Shown here: one piece after another, positions 30,201 to 39,567 of the stretch
Layout: the number at the start of each line of letters is the position of its first letter
Numbering within the stretch: the first letter of the stretch is position 1
Assembly (NCBI RefSeq): GCF_022458985.1
Contig: NC_061789.1
Span: 7,854,357 to 7,918,356, forward strand
Direction of reading: 5' to 3'
DNA length: 64,000 nt
Source: Mugil cephalus
Lineage: Eukaryota; Chordata; Actinopteri; Mugiliformes; Mugilidae
Notes under the pieces: model-generated
What the model was told of the DNA's origin: nothing
What the model saw: only the letters and a program-made list of their open reading frames with translations
Database searches by the model: none
Made by a program: the position numbers and the translations under genes

Positions 30201-33200
30201 ATGCTAGTCATCAGTAACTTATTTTAGCATTTAATGAATCAGTTCACTTACATTTCTCAGTAATTTGACCTTTAATGTATTTTTTTAAAATACATTTTTC
30301 TAGAAGACAACGCTGGTATGACTCATAGTGCATCATCACCAACATTCGGTGTGTTTCCAGCCCAGATACAATCATCCTGTCATTTCATCTCTGGTCCCTT
30401 AATGTGATTTGTCACTGAACAGGGAGAGAAACGGAAATATTACACACCAGTCTGCGCTAACCATTCCTTCAACGCTCGCATAAAGAATATCTTACATTTA
30501 AGACACATTTCCTCTCACTTTTATGACGACGCACCCAACAGATCAGCCTGGACCAAAGTCAAGGACACTGCTTTATCCCAACACTCACTCACTTCCGTTA
30601 GCGCTCCGACTCTCGGTTTATAAAAATTAGCAGAAATATAAGAGCGCATACACACACAAACACACATGCACAGAATTTGGGGATTATCGAAGAATCTAAA
30701 CAAGATTATAAAATATAAATCCCATCAGAGAAACCTGATCCAAACCAATCCCCTAATCTGATCTGACCTGGCTGTGAGGATGCGAATCCCCTGCGATACA
30801 CATAGCCAGCACTCTGTGTGTGTGTGTTTGTGTTTGACTGCTGCAGCTTCCACAGTACTCACATTCATGTTACACTAACGTAAAAAACCCCTAGGGTTTG
30901 GCTTTCGAGCAAATTGATGGCAGGAGGAGAGTGTTTATAGGTGTGTCTGTGTGCATCGTACCGCAGGACCTAGAGTACCGACTGTTGGTCTCCAGTTCAA
31001 CGTGTTTATTGGAGTCACGGATGGCGCCACAGCAGTACAGCTCTCACATTCATCACACCTTTGGGTGTGGGGGGGCGGACATCTTTCTGTCTTCCCATCT
31101 CTCCAATTGTGAGGACAGTAAGTATTCTGAGTGATTTTCCATAAAGTATTTTGGCTATTGAATCAGGTTTTAGAAGGTCTCCTGTTTTTGTGTTTGCTCA
31201 TTCAAACACCAGAAGACACCGGGAGAAGATCGTACCTCAATTTTAATGAACCAGGCTATGCGAGCCATCTACACATGCCATGTTTTGTCTGATGACAAAC
31301 ACTCAAAAACACAAAAGATATCAAGCTTAGTGTCACAAAGGTCAAAAAACAGAACGAGACGTTCAGATATTCTACTGGAACTTCTTGCTAGTTCAATCCA
31401 ACCTAAACAACAACAAAACTAAATGGGATGCACAAACAACGTTTTGAAGGACCCCTTCACGGCTTGTAAACAGTGTGACGTATTTTGAGGGGCGGGGCTT
31501 AGCTGGAGGCAAAACATCTCAAACATTCTAATCTATAAACGCTGGTTAGCATAATTCAACAGACTGTTTTGGCAAGAATGGACAAGGAAGACACATATTT
31601 TAGAGAATAGGCTAATACACTACACCCGAGACTGGGAGTGTTATTAGGTTAAGTTAACTCTGACTGATGGGACTATATTCACCAACCCCTACACTCTCAC
31701 TCACTGGATGGACAATTTGACCAAAGGAGGACACAGAGGGGATGAAGTCTGGTCTGTCTTTATTAAGTGAATCCTCTCCAACAAAGATATTACAAGAAGT
31801 AAGTGGAACCACTGTGGAGGGCAACGTAGTGAATGCAACTTCTGCTTTGACACCCCTGAAACACACAACTAACATTGCGCTAGCTATCGGTTAGCGTTAG
31901 CATTAACATGTAATAAGAATCCCCCAAATAATGATTAATTTCATTTCAATCAATCAATTTTAATTTCGGTCATAATTTGGTCCTAATCTTACCTCATATC
32001 AAGTGTGCGCTGCGAGCGTTGTTGATGATAGCTTTCAAGAAAAGTCTTCCCTCTGTTTTGCCTCCAGCTAACGTTGTGACGACACAGTGACGTAGGCCAT
32101 GAAGGCGTCTATATGTCCTCACTTGCACAGTGTGAAAAAGTCAAACTGGCCCCACACACAATGACAGAAGCACACACACAGACCTTTTGCGGGGGTTGTT
32201 TCAGTATTATTGAGCTCCTTTTCGAATGATCTTTTATTGGAAATAGGATGCTTCTTCCTGCCAATAAACACACCCACACACATGTAGTTTATGACACCAT
32301 GGGAACCAGGCAGCCCTGAATGCTGGAGGTTATCTGTGTGTGGAAAATGGAAGGGCCCTACATTTTTATGAGCTCTGTCATGCATTATTCCCAAACTTAA
32401 TTAGTTTTCAATACATTACTGCAAATCAGTTAAATAAAACCGGTCCTGCACTACATTTTAATTTGCAAAATATGCACAAATCAATTACAACACGCCGTTT
32501 GGATTTCATTAGGGGGCATTTTAACCGATGCAGAGAAAATATTCTTCTGCACGCAAATGGACAGTCCTACAACCAATGAGAGACATTTTGTTGTCAACAA
32601 ATTTAGCTCCACGGCGCTCAGATGTCTGGTATAACTACTCGCTGTTTCTGTCTATTGTTGCACAAACCACATCCAAAACACTTTCACTGATTCGGCAGAT
32701 CTTCGGTGGAGCATAACCAGTTCCCAATTATGAGACTCCAGATCAACTTTCCAACACAAAACCTTCCTGAGCGGGAAAAGGCAAGACTAGGAGAATGCAC
32801 ATTAGATAAAAATAAAGCTTGTATTCATCACCAGAGGAGGAAATTTTGTTACAAAATAAAATAGTAATAAAAAACATCTTTGTGCTTGGGTTGAATAATT
32901 CACAGGAATCCCATCAGGAGATAAAATATTTGATCTCTCTGCCATCTCTACCAATGACATAGTCAATACAGATAGCGTTCATTATTAAGGCACAACTGCA
33001 GACTGAAAATACTAAGAGTTAAACCGTCATTTCCTTCAATTAAAACTATTTAACTTAATATCAGAGACTTGTAAGGAAGCCCGAGAGTAAACCTAATTAG
33101 TTTTGACTAATCAGTGTCTAAACCCAACTCATAATGTCATGGAACAAACTTCGCAGCCTCCATGCATCATCCCCATCAAACACTTCATTTCCATTCATAC

Positions 33201-34954
33201 AATTCTGACGCACCTGAGTCTGCAGAGCTTCGTGAACACAGGCCATGCTCTGTATCCAAACATGCACGACGCACACAGACTCCCGTCCAGCCGGTCTTCA
33301 CCGACTAATAACACGCTCCTCTGATTCCCCCGCTCAGCGATGTCTTCACCGCTTTCTAATAACCCACTTAGCTCTCATTCATGGCTGCCTTTGTTTCAAT
33401 TCATACAGTTTTCCTTCTCTCCTTCCTCTCTCTTTTCACCTTCGAAACTCTTGTCCTATTATAAGCTCTGGTATGCATCTCCGCAGTTTTAAAAGCCTAT
33501 AACTGTCAGAACACACCGAGGGAAGATCACAGGGCATCCGGTGACTGTAATGAAAGGATGTAAAAGTAGATCCCGCCATTATAACCAGTGTTTTTGCTTC
33601 TCTTTCACACACACATACACAACATATACAGTACGTACATGTCTTAACAATGTGTGGGAACACCTGGATCCCAACATGGTCTCTCATAATAACACGGCGA
33701 AATCTCTTGCAGATCTCAACAGGTAGAAATTGACAAATTTCAAAAGGATGCACACGCGGCTAAGGCTGGAAATCAAACCACAAATGAAGACTGGACGAGC
33801 ACTGAATGAAGCTTTAGGGTGAACCCTTTGAACTGTGCAAAATTACTTAAACAGTAAAGGCTAAAATGTGGGTAAAGGTTAAGAATGAAGGGTTTTAGCC
33901 TCACTGTAAATATAAACTATCAATGAAGTTTTACAGTCTACAATTACAACTGGCTAGTCATAAATAGGTTTATGATGATAGCAGCCACTCTTTTGTGCAG
34001 AATGTGTATAAAAGTATGTTGACATTTAAAAGTGAAAGCAACAGAAACCTTTTAAGAGCAACATGCCGGAGTGGAGAAATGTCACACCAAACTACATTAA
34101 CAAATCGGCTGTTTGTGTGCTGTCTTTGTCTCTGACAGTCAAATCTATACTGGGCAACAAGACTGAAGATATAATATTAGAATATCTGCATTGCTCTTTA
34201 ATTCTGCGCGGATATTATATTCAACTATTAAGAAAGCAGACATGTTTGTTAATCCTAATTGTGGCTATTCAGGGTGAATGGAAACCGGTTAAAACAACTT
34301 TAAGTGATAATGTTATTAACTGAACGGATCCACGCACAGACCGTGGACACAATTTGTCGCTTATTAAGAATGGGTGTCGTTTTTAATCCAGACATTAAAA
34401 TTGACACGTTTTGACATGAAGTTTGGCCTACAGAGCCATCTTTCCGTGTAACAGACGCAAGCGGGCAACGCTGTTGATGCACAAGCCAAAAAAACAAAAA
34501 AAACAACAGGCAGCAGCTGCAGCCACTCAGCAGCATCTTCCCGTCGCTGCCATGCGGCTTCCCCCGGGGACAGACGCTTGTTTTCCAGTCAAGAGAGGAA
34601 ACACGCGTGTAAAAAAAAAAAAATGAAGCAGCACATATATACACGGCGCGTATCAATCAAACTCACCGCCTGCAGCTTGTGTCGCACAGCCGCCTTCCCG
34701 AGCAGCGGCGGCGGCGGCGGGTCGCCCTTCCTCTGCAGCCCCCTCCGCGGGTTCTCCCCGTCGGCTTTGTTGAGCCCCCCGTTCCTGTCCTCTCTCTTGT
34801 CCCGGCTCCTGCCGCCTCCGTCCCCGCTGCTAGAGTCCAGGCTGCTGAAGTTCCACACGATGAGAGTCTGGACCAGCAGGACGGCCAGCGCGGCGACCAG
34901 CAGGGCGGACTTGGAGCGCCGGGCCAGCCTGCGGGCACACGGGTTACCGTTCAT
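10700..34954 (-). CDS. xylt1: xylt1, protein xylosyltransferase 1
   Basis: Eleven exons in transcript order: 34954-34667, 24849-24297, 22837-22671, 22383-22181, 18851-18771, 18609-18393, 18235-18059, 15871-15603, 13853-13658, 13430-13094, 11022-10700. The total is 2811 nt, 936 aa (human 959), and all phases are consistent. The enzyme transfers xylose from UDP-xylose to serine of proteoglycan core proteins, starting the linker for heparan and chondroitin sulfate; it is a Golgi type II membrane protein of family GT14. Assignment to XYLT1 rather than XYLT2 rests on the N-terminal [14 protein letters not shown] anchor and the SHRPKEK...[13 protein letters not shown] segment, both XYLT1-like. It is the downstream minus-strand neighbour of sun1 and converges on kat8. 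The gene spans only about 24 kb, as expected for a compact fish genome. Confidence 0.97.
11023..11984 (-). other. xylt1 intron 10, downstream part
   Basis: No gene. AT-rich intron sequence after the exon 11 acceptor, with A/T homopolymers. The boundary with the Tc1 relic is not sharp; transposon-like sequence may extend down to about 11880. Confidence 0.4.
11985..12847 (-). mobile_element. decayed Tc1/mariner element in xylt1 intron 10
   Basis: On the minus strand, fragments of a Tc1-like transposase appear in order: [10 protein letters not shown] near 12685, then [20 protein letters not shown] near 12170 (the DDE-domain SPDLNPIE block) and [16 protein letters not shown] ending at TAG 11985-11987, in a shifted frame. 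The right edge, reading from 12847 as TACAGTATTGTGCAAAGGTT and on through TTAGG, is the terminal inverted repeat typical of fish Tc1 elements. The left terminal repeat is not recognisable. The copy is dead and, like xylt1, lies on the minus strand. Confidence 0.8.
14351..14381. repeat. (TC)n microsatellite
   Basis: Nearly pure CT dinucleotide run followed by CACACG. Confidence 0.9.
16659..16704. repeat. (ACACC)n pentanucleotide array
   Basis: About nine copies of CACCA, the first two with a G variant (CCGCA), then perfect. It lies in xylt1 intron 7; the minus-strand transcript carries (TGTGG)n. Confidence 0.9.
18393..22837 (-). CDS. xylt1: xylt1 exons 3-6: GT14 catalytic core
   Basis: Exons 22837-22671, 22383-22181, 18851-18771 and 18609-18393, residues 281-503. 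Core signatures in order: [79 protein letters not shown], and [18 protein letters not shown]. This is the Rossmann-like glycosyltransferase part (Pfam 'Branch', core-2/I-branching family). Phases run 1-0-2-2-0 across the junctions with no frameshift or stop. Confidence 0.96.
18852..22180 (-). other. xylt1 intron 4
   Basis: A 3.3 kb intron. It contains degenerate AACCAGTCTAAA-type repeats at about 19060-19215, the LINE fragment at 19970-20540, a (TG)n run at 20854-20880 and, at about 21356-21420, a stretch similar to the 3' end of fish RTE/Rex-type retroposons (GGATGGAT...GGGGGAAATTATTGTG). Nothing coding for a host protein is seen. Confidence 0.5.
19970..20540 (+). mobile_element. LINE reverse-transcriptase fragment, antisense to xylt1
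   Basis: Plus-strand fragments of a non-LTR retrotransposon [12 protein letters not shown] at 19973 onward (RT block before the active site), then [20 protein letters not shown] around 20056-20115 with the catalytic FADD, then [19 protein letters not shown] sequence near 20185 and [10 protein letters not shown] near 20440. Frameshifts and stops interrupt it. It is a 5'-truncated, inactive copy of the jockey/L2/Rex1-like type; the exact clade is uncertain. Confidence 0.8.
22838..24296 (-). other. xylt1 intron 2
   Basis: 1.46 kb of intron without a gene, repeat array or transposon that I can recognise. Confidence 0.5.
24297..24849 (-). CDS. xylt1: xylt1 exon 2: stem and start of luminal domain
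   Basis: Residues 97-281. It opens [16 protein letters not shown] and NENSVPKDF, a stretch shared with XYLT1. A variable basic linker with HNHNHSH follows, then the conserved [22 protein letters not shown] and [19 protein letters not shown] block that begins the folded xylosyltransferase. Six cysteines in this block suit a disulfide-rich luminal protein. Confidence 0.95.
25171..25195. repeat. (TG)n microsatellite
   Basis: Perfect dinucleotide run in xylt1 intron 1. Confidence 0.9.
25796..26161 (+). mobile_element. hAT-like MITE, complete copy A
   Basis: A 366-bp element starting TAGGGGATTTCACGATACGA and ending TTTTTTTCCCACCCCTA. The ends form short inverted repeats (TAGGGG / CCCCTA). It is flanked by the perfect 8-bp duplication CTCAAAAG at 25788-25795 and 26162-26169, the size made by hAT transposases. 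There is no coding capacity. The interior is rich in CGATA/TATCG palindromes. It is the best preserved of four related copies in the window. Confidence 0.85.
27090..27456 (-). mobile_element. hAT-like MITE, inverted copy B
   Basis: Reverse-oriented relative of the copy at 25796: the right edge reads, on the minus strand, TAAGAGGTGGGGATTGG and then CACGATACGATACG. The middle matches in order (CACCACCACTTTT, TTGTCTAATGAATTATCACT, CATCTGATGTACATATATAC). The left boundary is approximate and target duplications are not clear. Confidence 0.7.
30050..30068 (+). repeat. three telomere-like TTAGGG repeats
   Basis: GGGTTAGGGTTAGGGTTAG, three perfect units inside xylt1 intron 1. It is too short to imply a telomere-fusion site and may be part of the degenerate repeat around it. 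Confidence 0.7.
31453..32112. mobile_element. inverted-repeat element of unknown type in xylt1 intron 1
   Basis: Arms of about 65 bp face each other: the left arm has CCTTCACGGCTTG, CAGTGTGACG and AGCTGGAGGCAAAACA (31500-31515); the right arm, read on the minus strand, has CCTTCATGGCCTAC, CACTGTGTCG and AGCTGGAGGCAAAACA (about 32054-32070). Between them a minus-strand open frame (31875-31654) contains [20 protein letters not shown], which I cannot assign with confidence; it faintly resembles the end of a THAP zinc finger. It is most likely a decayed DNA transposon. Confidence 0.45.
34667..34954 (-). CDS. xylt1: xylt1 exon 1: signal anchor and stem
   Basis: Residues 1-96. The start ATG (34954-34952) is followed by a basic cytoplasmic tail ([11 protein letters not shown]) and a hydrophobic membrane segment at about residues 16-34 ([18 protein letters not shown]). 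The stem is Gly/Arg/Pro-rich and low in complexity. It ends AVRHKLQA at a phase-0 GTGAGT donor. The frames on the opposite strand are open only because the exon is GC-rich. Confidence 0.93.
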
Positions 34955-35160
34955 CTTTCTCCTCCTCCCTCCCTCCGGTTCAAGCGGAGACTGAGAGCCC
35001 CATCCGCTAAACGCCGCCAGCGGGGTGTGAATGCTCCCCTCCGCGGCCTGAGCGGGGCTACTGGCAGGCAGAGAAGAGGAGGAGGAGGAGGAGGAGGAGG
35101 GAATTTGGCACAGGCTCGAAATGAGGAGAGAGGTTTGGAGGCGGCGGAGAGGACGTAGGG
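34955..35160 (-). promoter_or_regulatory. xylt1 5' UTR and GC-rich promoter
   Basis: GC- and CpG-rich DNA continues from exon 1 to about 35160, including a (GAG)n run at about 35072-35100 (CTC repeats on the gene strand). No TATA box is evident. The island spans about 34660-35160 and includes exon 1, as is common for vertebrate promoters. Confidence 0.6.
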
Positions 35161-35741
35161 GCCCTCATGTGGCCATTAACGAGTCAACAGTTCGGAGAAA
35201 GCATTTATTTTGTGATCCCTGCAGGGCCGGAGCCCACGTTTCTACGGCCCCGATCTGCTCAAAAAAAATGAAAGGAACATTTCCAGTAGTCAGTGGTATC
35301 AATTCCTTCATCCTCCAGGAACTGTTTGCATACTTAAATAATTGGTCCAAAGCTTTTATCCCGATACCTTATGGCAGTCTGGGTGGTGTTGTCTAGCTTG
35401 TAGAGTATCAGGCATGCATATAAGCCTGAGGGGGCCCTACAAACTACCAAGTTGCTGCAATGAAATTTCAACAAAATGGACTAAAGCATCATTTCCCCAT
35501 CATTTTCATTTCCATCATGCAATGTGTTTTCATTCCTAGCACATTACCTGATGTGTTTTCAAAGTGTTCCTTAACTTTTTTGAGTGGTAAGTGTAGTTTT
35601 TTTTTCAGTAAAATTTTTTTTTTTGAATCAATTAACTTAAATATAACTTCTCACATTTCATCATGTTGTTGTTTAAATATTATTGTCAAATGTATTGAAT
35701 ATAACTGAAACCTTTCCCAAAGTTCTTCCGGTTTTAATTAC

Positions 35742-36350
35742 TGCTATCAGCCACAACATTAAAACCACCAACCTGTGAAGCGTTGGAAGACTGATGATCT
35801 CATTATGATGCAACGTTCTTCTGGGAGACCCGGGTCCTGGCATTTAATGGGGATATTACTTTGATACATATTACAATACCTGAACACTGTTGCAGACCAA
35901 GCGCATCCCGGTACCATGTGCTTCCCCAGATGAGGGACCAGCCATTTATATGATGTAAAAGAAAACATGAAAGCGCTGAGGTGTTCTGGTGTTTCCAGGC
36001 CACCTCCTTCAAATAACACCTACGTAAGAACAATCAACAGTGCACAGGTTTTGCTGGACACCCTGACTGGTCTGTTCATGAACTTATTCAGCAGTCTGAG
36101 CTGCAGTATCTTGTGAGTTGGACCGACGACTGCAGAACGGGACCACCCCACAAGACCTGCAGTTTGGCTGCAAAGCAAACATGAGAAAATGAACTGATAT
36201 TACAAGACACACATTACTTACGGTGTTCAGTATCCTGCAGGATTTTGCCAGACCACCTTTCCCTTTGATGCAGCAGCATTTCTTAGCATTTATCAATAAT
36301 ATTTAGCATTTTTGGTGGTTTTCTTTACCACATGTCGGCATTAAAAAAAA
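35742..36350 (+). repeat. dispersed fish repeat with a CAGCCAcAACATTAAAACCAC end
   Basis: The left edge CTATCAGCCACAACATTAAA, then ACCACC, followed by GATGATCTCATTATGATGCA, ACGTTCTTCTGGGAGACCCG, GGTCCTGGCATT and GTTGCAGACCAAG, resembles a repeat I know from many teleost genomes, in which a similar terminal sequence occurs. Class not assigned. The right boundary is uncertain. The minus-strand open frames here are likely by-products of this repeat. Confidence 0.5.
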
Positions 36351-37139
36351 AGTACTGACCACTTCTTGAACTTGGGTTCTATGTCCTCTGTCTTGTAGAT
36401 GTGTCAGCGTTTATTTTAGTTTAGAGTTTATTTTTCAGTGCCATGATTAACAAAGAAAACCAACAAAACTCCCCGGCAATAATAAAAAGAAAAAATGATG
36501 AGTCACGTGGCATTTATGGTAACGAAATGAAACATATAAATGATTCAGCGTGATAAATTGTCCTCCTTGCACGAACGTATAGCACACGCTATGTACGCAT
36601 CCAAACAAAGCCTCCTCTATAGGCTCCAAAGAAATGGTAATTTCTCCAGACATTGCACGTCTCCAGCCATGCGGTAAACACACTCATAGATGCAGCAGCT
36701 CTGCTCCATCACGGCTCGCCTCCTAATACACTTTCCACAAGATTAGTCTAATTTCATGCATGTTACAGTGACGTACCAGTGATCTAATTGAACAACAAGC
36801 TAAAAATAGAGAGCATTTCTTCCCCTTTCACCGCTTTGCCCTCCGTTTCTTTGCAGACATCGTCAAAAAACGCCGAATCACCAACCAGGCAACAGCCCAG
36901 AGGTCCCTGGGTAATGACCGCCGCAAAGCTCCAGATTTACTTTTTGGGTAATTAAACTAATATCACGAGAACGTGAAACACACGTCATTTCATCTAAGGT
37001 GGTCTCCTCGTTGTGTCTCGTTGAGTTTTACTGTCCCTCTAGGATGTGACATGTTCAAAGGGCAGCTGCCGCTCCAATAAAGGAAAAAAGAAAAGCCATG
37101 TCACGGGTGAAATACCAACATATCACCAGCAGGTTGTGC

Positions 37140-37560
37140 TAAAACACCACTAATTAGATCCATTCAACACCAAAAAAAGATCAAAGTTTTACCATTGACT
37201 TGGAATAAGGAGAAGGCCTTACCACTTCCTGAAGACATGGTATTGTGGTAACAAAAAGTAACTAAATGACCACAAAACTATCCACAATGACATAGTCAAA
37301 AAAACAAAAAAAAAACATACAAAGGGATGATGTGTTCAAAACCACTAAAAAAGAAAAAAAGACAAAACATGACCACAAAGCTGACAATAACAATGTCCAT
37401 GATTACATGAAGATCAAAACCAAAAACTACAACAAAAATGACACTTCACAACACAAAGAGGCTTAAATGGACGAAGCTGGACACAATAGCCATAAAGACA
37501 CAGACAGACACAGATGAACACCGAGGTATCCACTGAGAAACACTAAATGAGGTAGAGGTT
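37140..37560. repeat. degenerate A-rich tandem-like repeat
   Basis: Loosely repeated ACCACAAA / TGACCACAAAAC / GACACAAA phrases with no exact period, ending in GAGGTTAGAGGTTAGAGGTA. This resembles eroded fish minisatellite sequence. Confidence 0.45.
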
Positions 37561-37865
37561 AGAGGTTAGAGGTAGTTGTCAACATCATCCAACATGTTTT
37601 TTATTTGATGCAAGGGATTTTTAAATCCTTCGAATGTTTTTCAATTAATAATGTATTAAATTAGGCTGTAGTGCTGATCACCACAAACTAAATATGAATG
37701 TTTCATAAGATACGTTTCCTTCTGGGTGTAATTCTGTTACAAAACAACGTTCCATTACGAAAAGCATTTTTTTTTTTTTAATACTCCAAATACAAGGAAG
37801 CAAAACTGACTAAAATAACGTTTAGCCATGATTGCGTTACTCAGAATTTCTTCAAAATTAAAGTC

Positions 37866-37871
37866 TTTATT
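37866..37871 (-). terminator. candidate sun1 polyadenylation signal
   Basis: TTTATT on the plus strand is AATAAA on the sun1 strand, 1.7 kb after the stop codon. I did not see a closer canonical hexamer. If used, the 3' UTR spans about 39567 to 37850. Confidence 0.4.
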
Positions 37872-39567
37872 GGAATATATTCCAAAGCAGTTAAGTCATC
37901 TCATGACTGAACAAAAATAGCCATTTATCTTAAAAAAAAGTCCCAAGATGGTTCCAAAATGCACTGAAGAGCTTTCGACAAAATATACATTGCATTAACT
38001 CATATCTTGCAGCCACTAATTGGCCTGTTAATAAATAAGATCGTGAACAAAACATCTTCTTTACATAGAACATTTTTGACCCACGTTTGCAACCAAAATT
38101 GACTACACACCCCCCCTCCCCATTTTAAACAAATGACCCCCCCCGTGAGATCCCTTGACCCGTGCCTCAAACATTTTGTCTAACAAGTTGTTGCAGTGCG
38201 TCTTCTGGTATCATCAACAAGCCCCCAAAAATAAAAGAAAAAAAACACAAAGAATAACAGTAGAAATAATAGCAATACAACAATAATAAAGAGAATTATG
38301 ACAGGATGATTTTTTCTTTTTATATAAAGCAACACTGACAAATCTAGATATTAGAAAAGGACCAGCTATCAACAATGAAATATACAGATTACATTCCTTC
38401 GGGGTTTAGTGGGAGCCCATGTTAGGAGGACGTTTATCTGAGCTAGGAGGAGACAAGAGAACTTTGTATTGATAGAAACAGGAGAGGAAAACGCTCTGGT
38501 CTACTAGAGTAGTTCTACTTTTCAGTGTTAAACATCGATTGGTAATCTGACATCCAAGCAAGGGACTTTCAGGGAGGACACACTCTGTATGGTTACGGTA
38601 GAGTGACATGCTAGCATTAATCCTTGAGTTCATTCATAATCAGACGTGTTTTGTGTAATGTACAGAGTGAAGAGCCTCCTAATACTTGAGTCGCGCAGAG
38701 CTCAGGTCAGTGGTTTTATAGTGTTGCCGTGCTTAAAGGAAACTTGCGTCAAGCCTCCACTTCCAGAAAACATTCAGAGCTTGTCCGTAGGCAGCATTTT
38801 AATTTAAAAAAAAAAAAAAAAGTCATTGTTATGGCTATGCAAGAGAATAAAGCCAAGCCTAGAATGTAGTGAGTCTATTCATGCTGAGTGACAACCAAAC
38901 AGTTCAGTTGTTGCAGACTTGATAGAAAAAAAAAAAAAAAGGAGTGACGAGCCCGGAGAGCATCTCGGGCAAAGGTGCAGTGGTCTTGATCCTAAAAAAT
39001 AGTCAAAACTGATGGAGAAAAAAAATGTACAGAGAATTAGGAAAAACAACGAGAATTTAAAAAAAAAAAAAAAAAAATCAAACGGAGATACAGTGTGTGA
39101 AGAAGTGGTAGAGATGATTCTGCAACCCCTTCATTTCAAGTGTCCACCTTCTTGTGGGAGTGGAAGGTGTCGAGAGAGGGGGTGGGGGTGGGGGGTGGGG
39201 TGAACTAGTCCGCTCGGGGGGGAGCCCGGCGCCCTCACGGGCTGCTTCAGTGCAAGAGGCTTTTAGTGAAAAGGGAACTGGGACTTTTAGCTTCTTCCGT
39301 GGTTCGAGTTCTCTTCTGCAATCCTCGACAGTCCAGGTACAGACTTCTCTGTGATTCTTCCGATAATACAAAATCGCGTGTTCATCATTCAGTCTTTGCA
39401 CGTTGCTTTAACAGTCCGTAACTTCTGTGTCTTCATGTCTTTCGATAAAAAAAAAGAAAAAAAAAGAATCCCCTCCATTTCAAAGAAGTTGTCGCGAGCT
39501 ATGTACAGATAGTGACAGTGATATGTTGTAGAAGAGCATGTCTGGTGGTGGTGGTGGTGGAGGGGGG
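37872..39567 (-). other. sun1 3' UTR (inferred)
   Basis: No open frame of note. Features on the mRNA strand: a (CCA)n run right after the stop (39541-39560), poly-C blocks at 39178-39200, and poly-U blocks from A runs at 38806-38821, 38926-38940 and 39060-39077. Extent depends on the poly(A) site at 37866. Confidence 0.4.
39178..39200 (+). other. G-quadruplex-capable tract / poly(C) element opposite strand
   Basis: Four runs of four to six G separated by single T, on the strand opposite sun1. The sun1 3' UTR therefore carries C-runs separated by A, the kind of sequence bound by PCBP/hnRNP K proteins. Confidence 0.55.

Larger units (their letters stand above)
24850..34666 (-). other. xylt1 intron 1
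   Basis: The longest intron of the gene, 9.8 kb. It holds a (TG)n run (25171-25195), two copies of a hAT-like MITE (25796-26161 and about 27090-27456), degenerate AGTCTAAAACCA-type repeats with three telomere-like hexamers (29880-30068), and an inverted-repeat element (31453-32112). First introns of developmental genes often carry enhancers; two stretches that look like candidates are noted among the findings. No host gene is supported. Confidence 0.5.
35161..37865. other. intergenic region between sun1 and xylt1
   Basis: No gene supported. Contains a dispersed repeat starting about 35742, T and A homopolymers, a possible regulatory stretch at 36480-36960 (noted in findings) and an A-rich, ACCACAAA-type degenerate tandem region at about 37140-37560. 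Confidence 0.5.

Noticed and set aside
34679..35158. Long plus-strand open frames over the xylt1 first exon and promoter
   Set aside because: Antisense to the recognised exon 1; open because of high GC content, low-complexity product, no homology.
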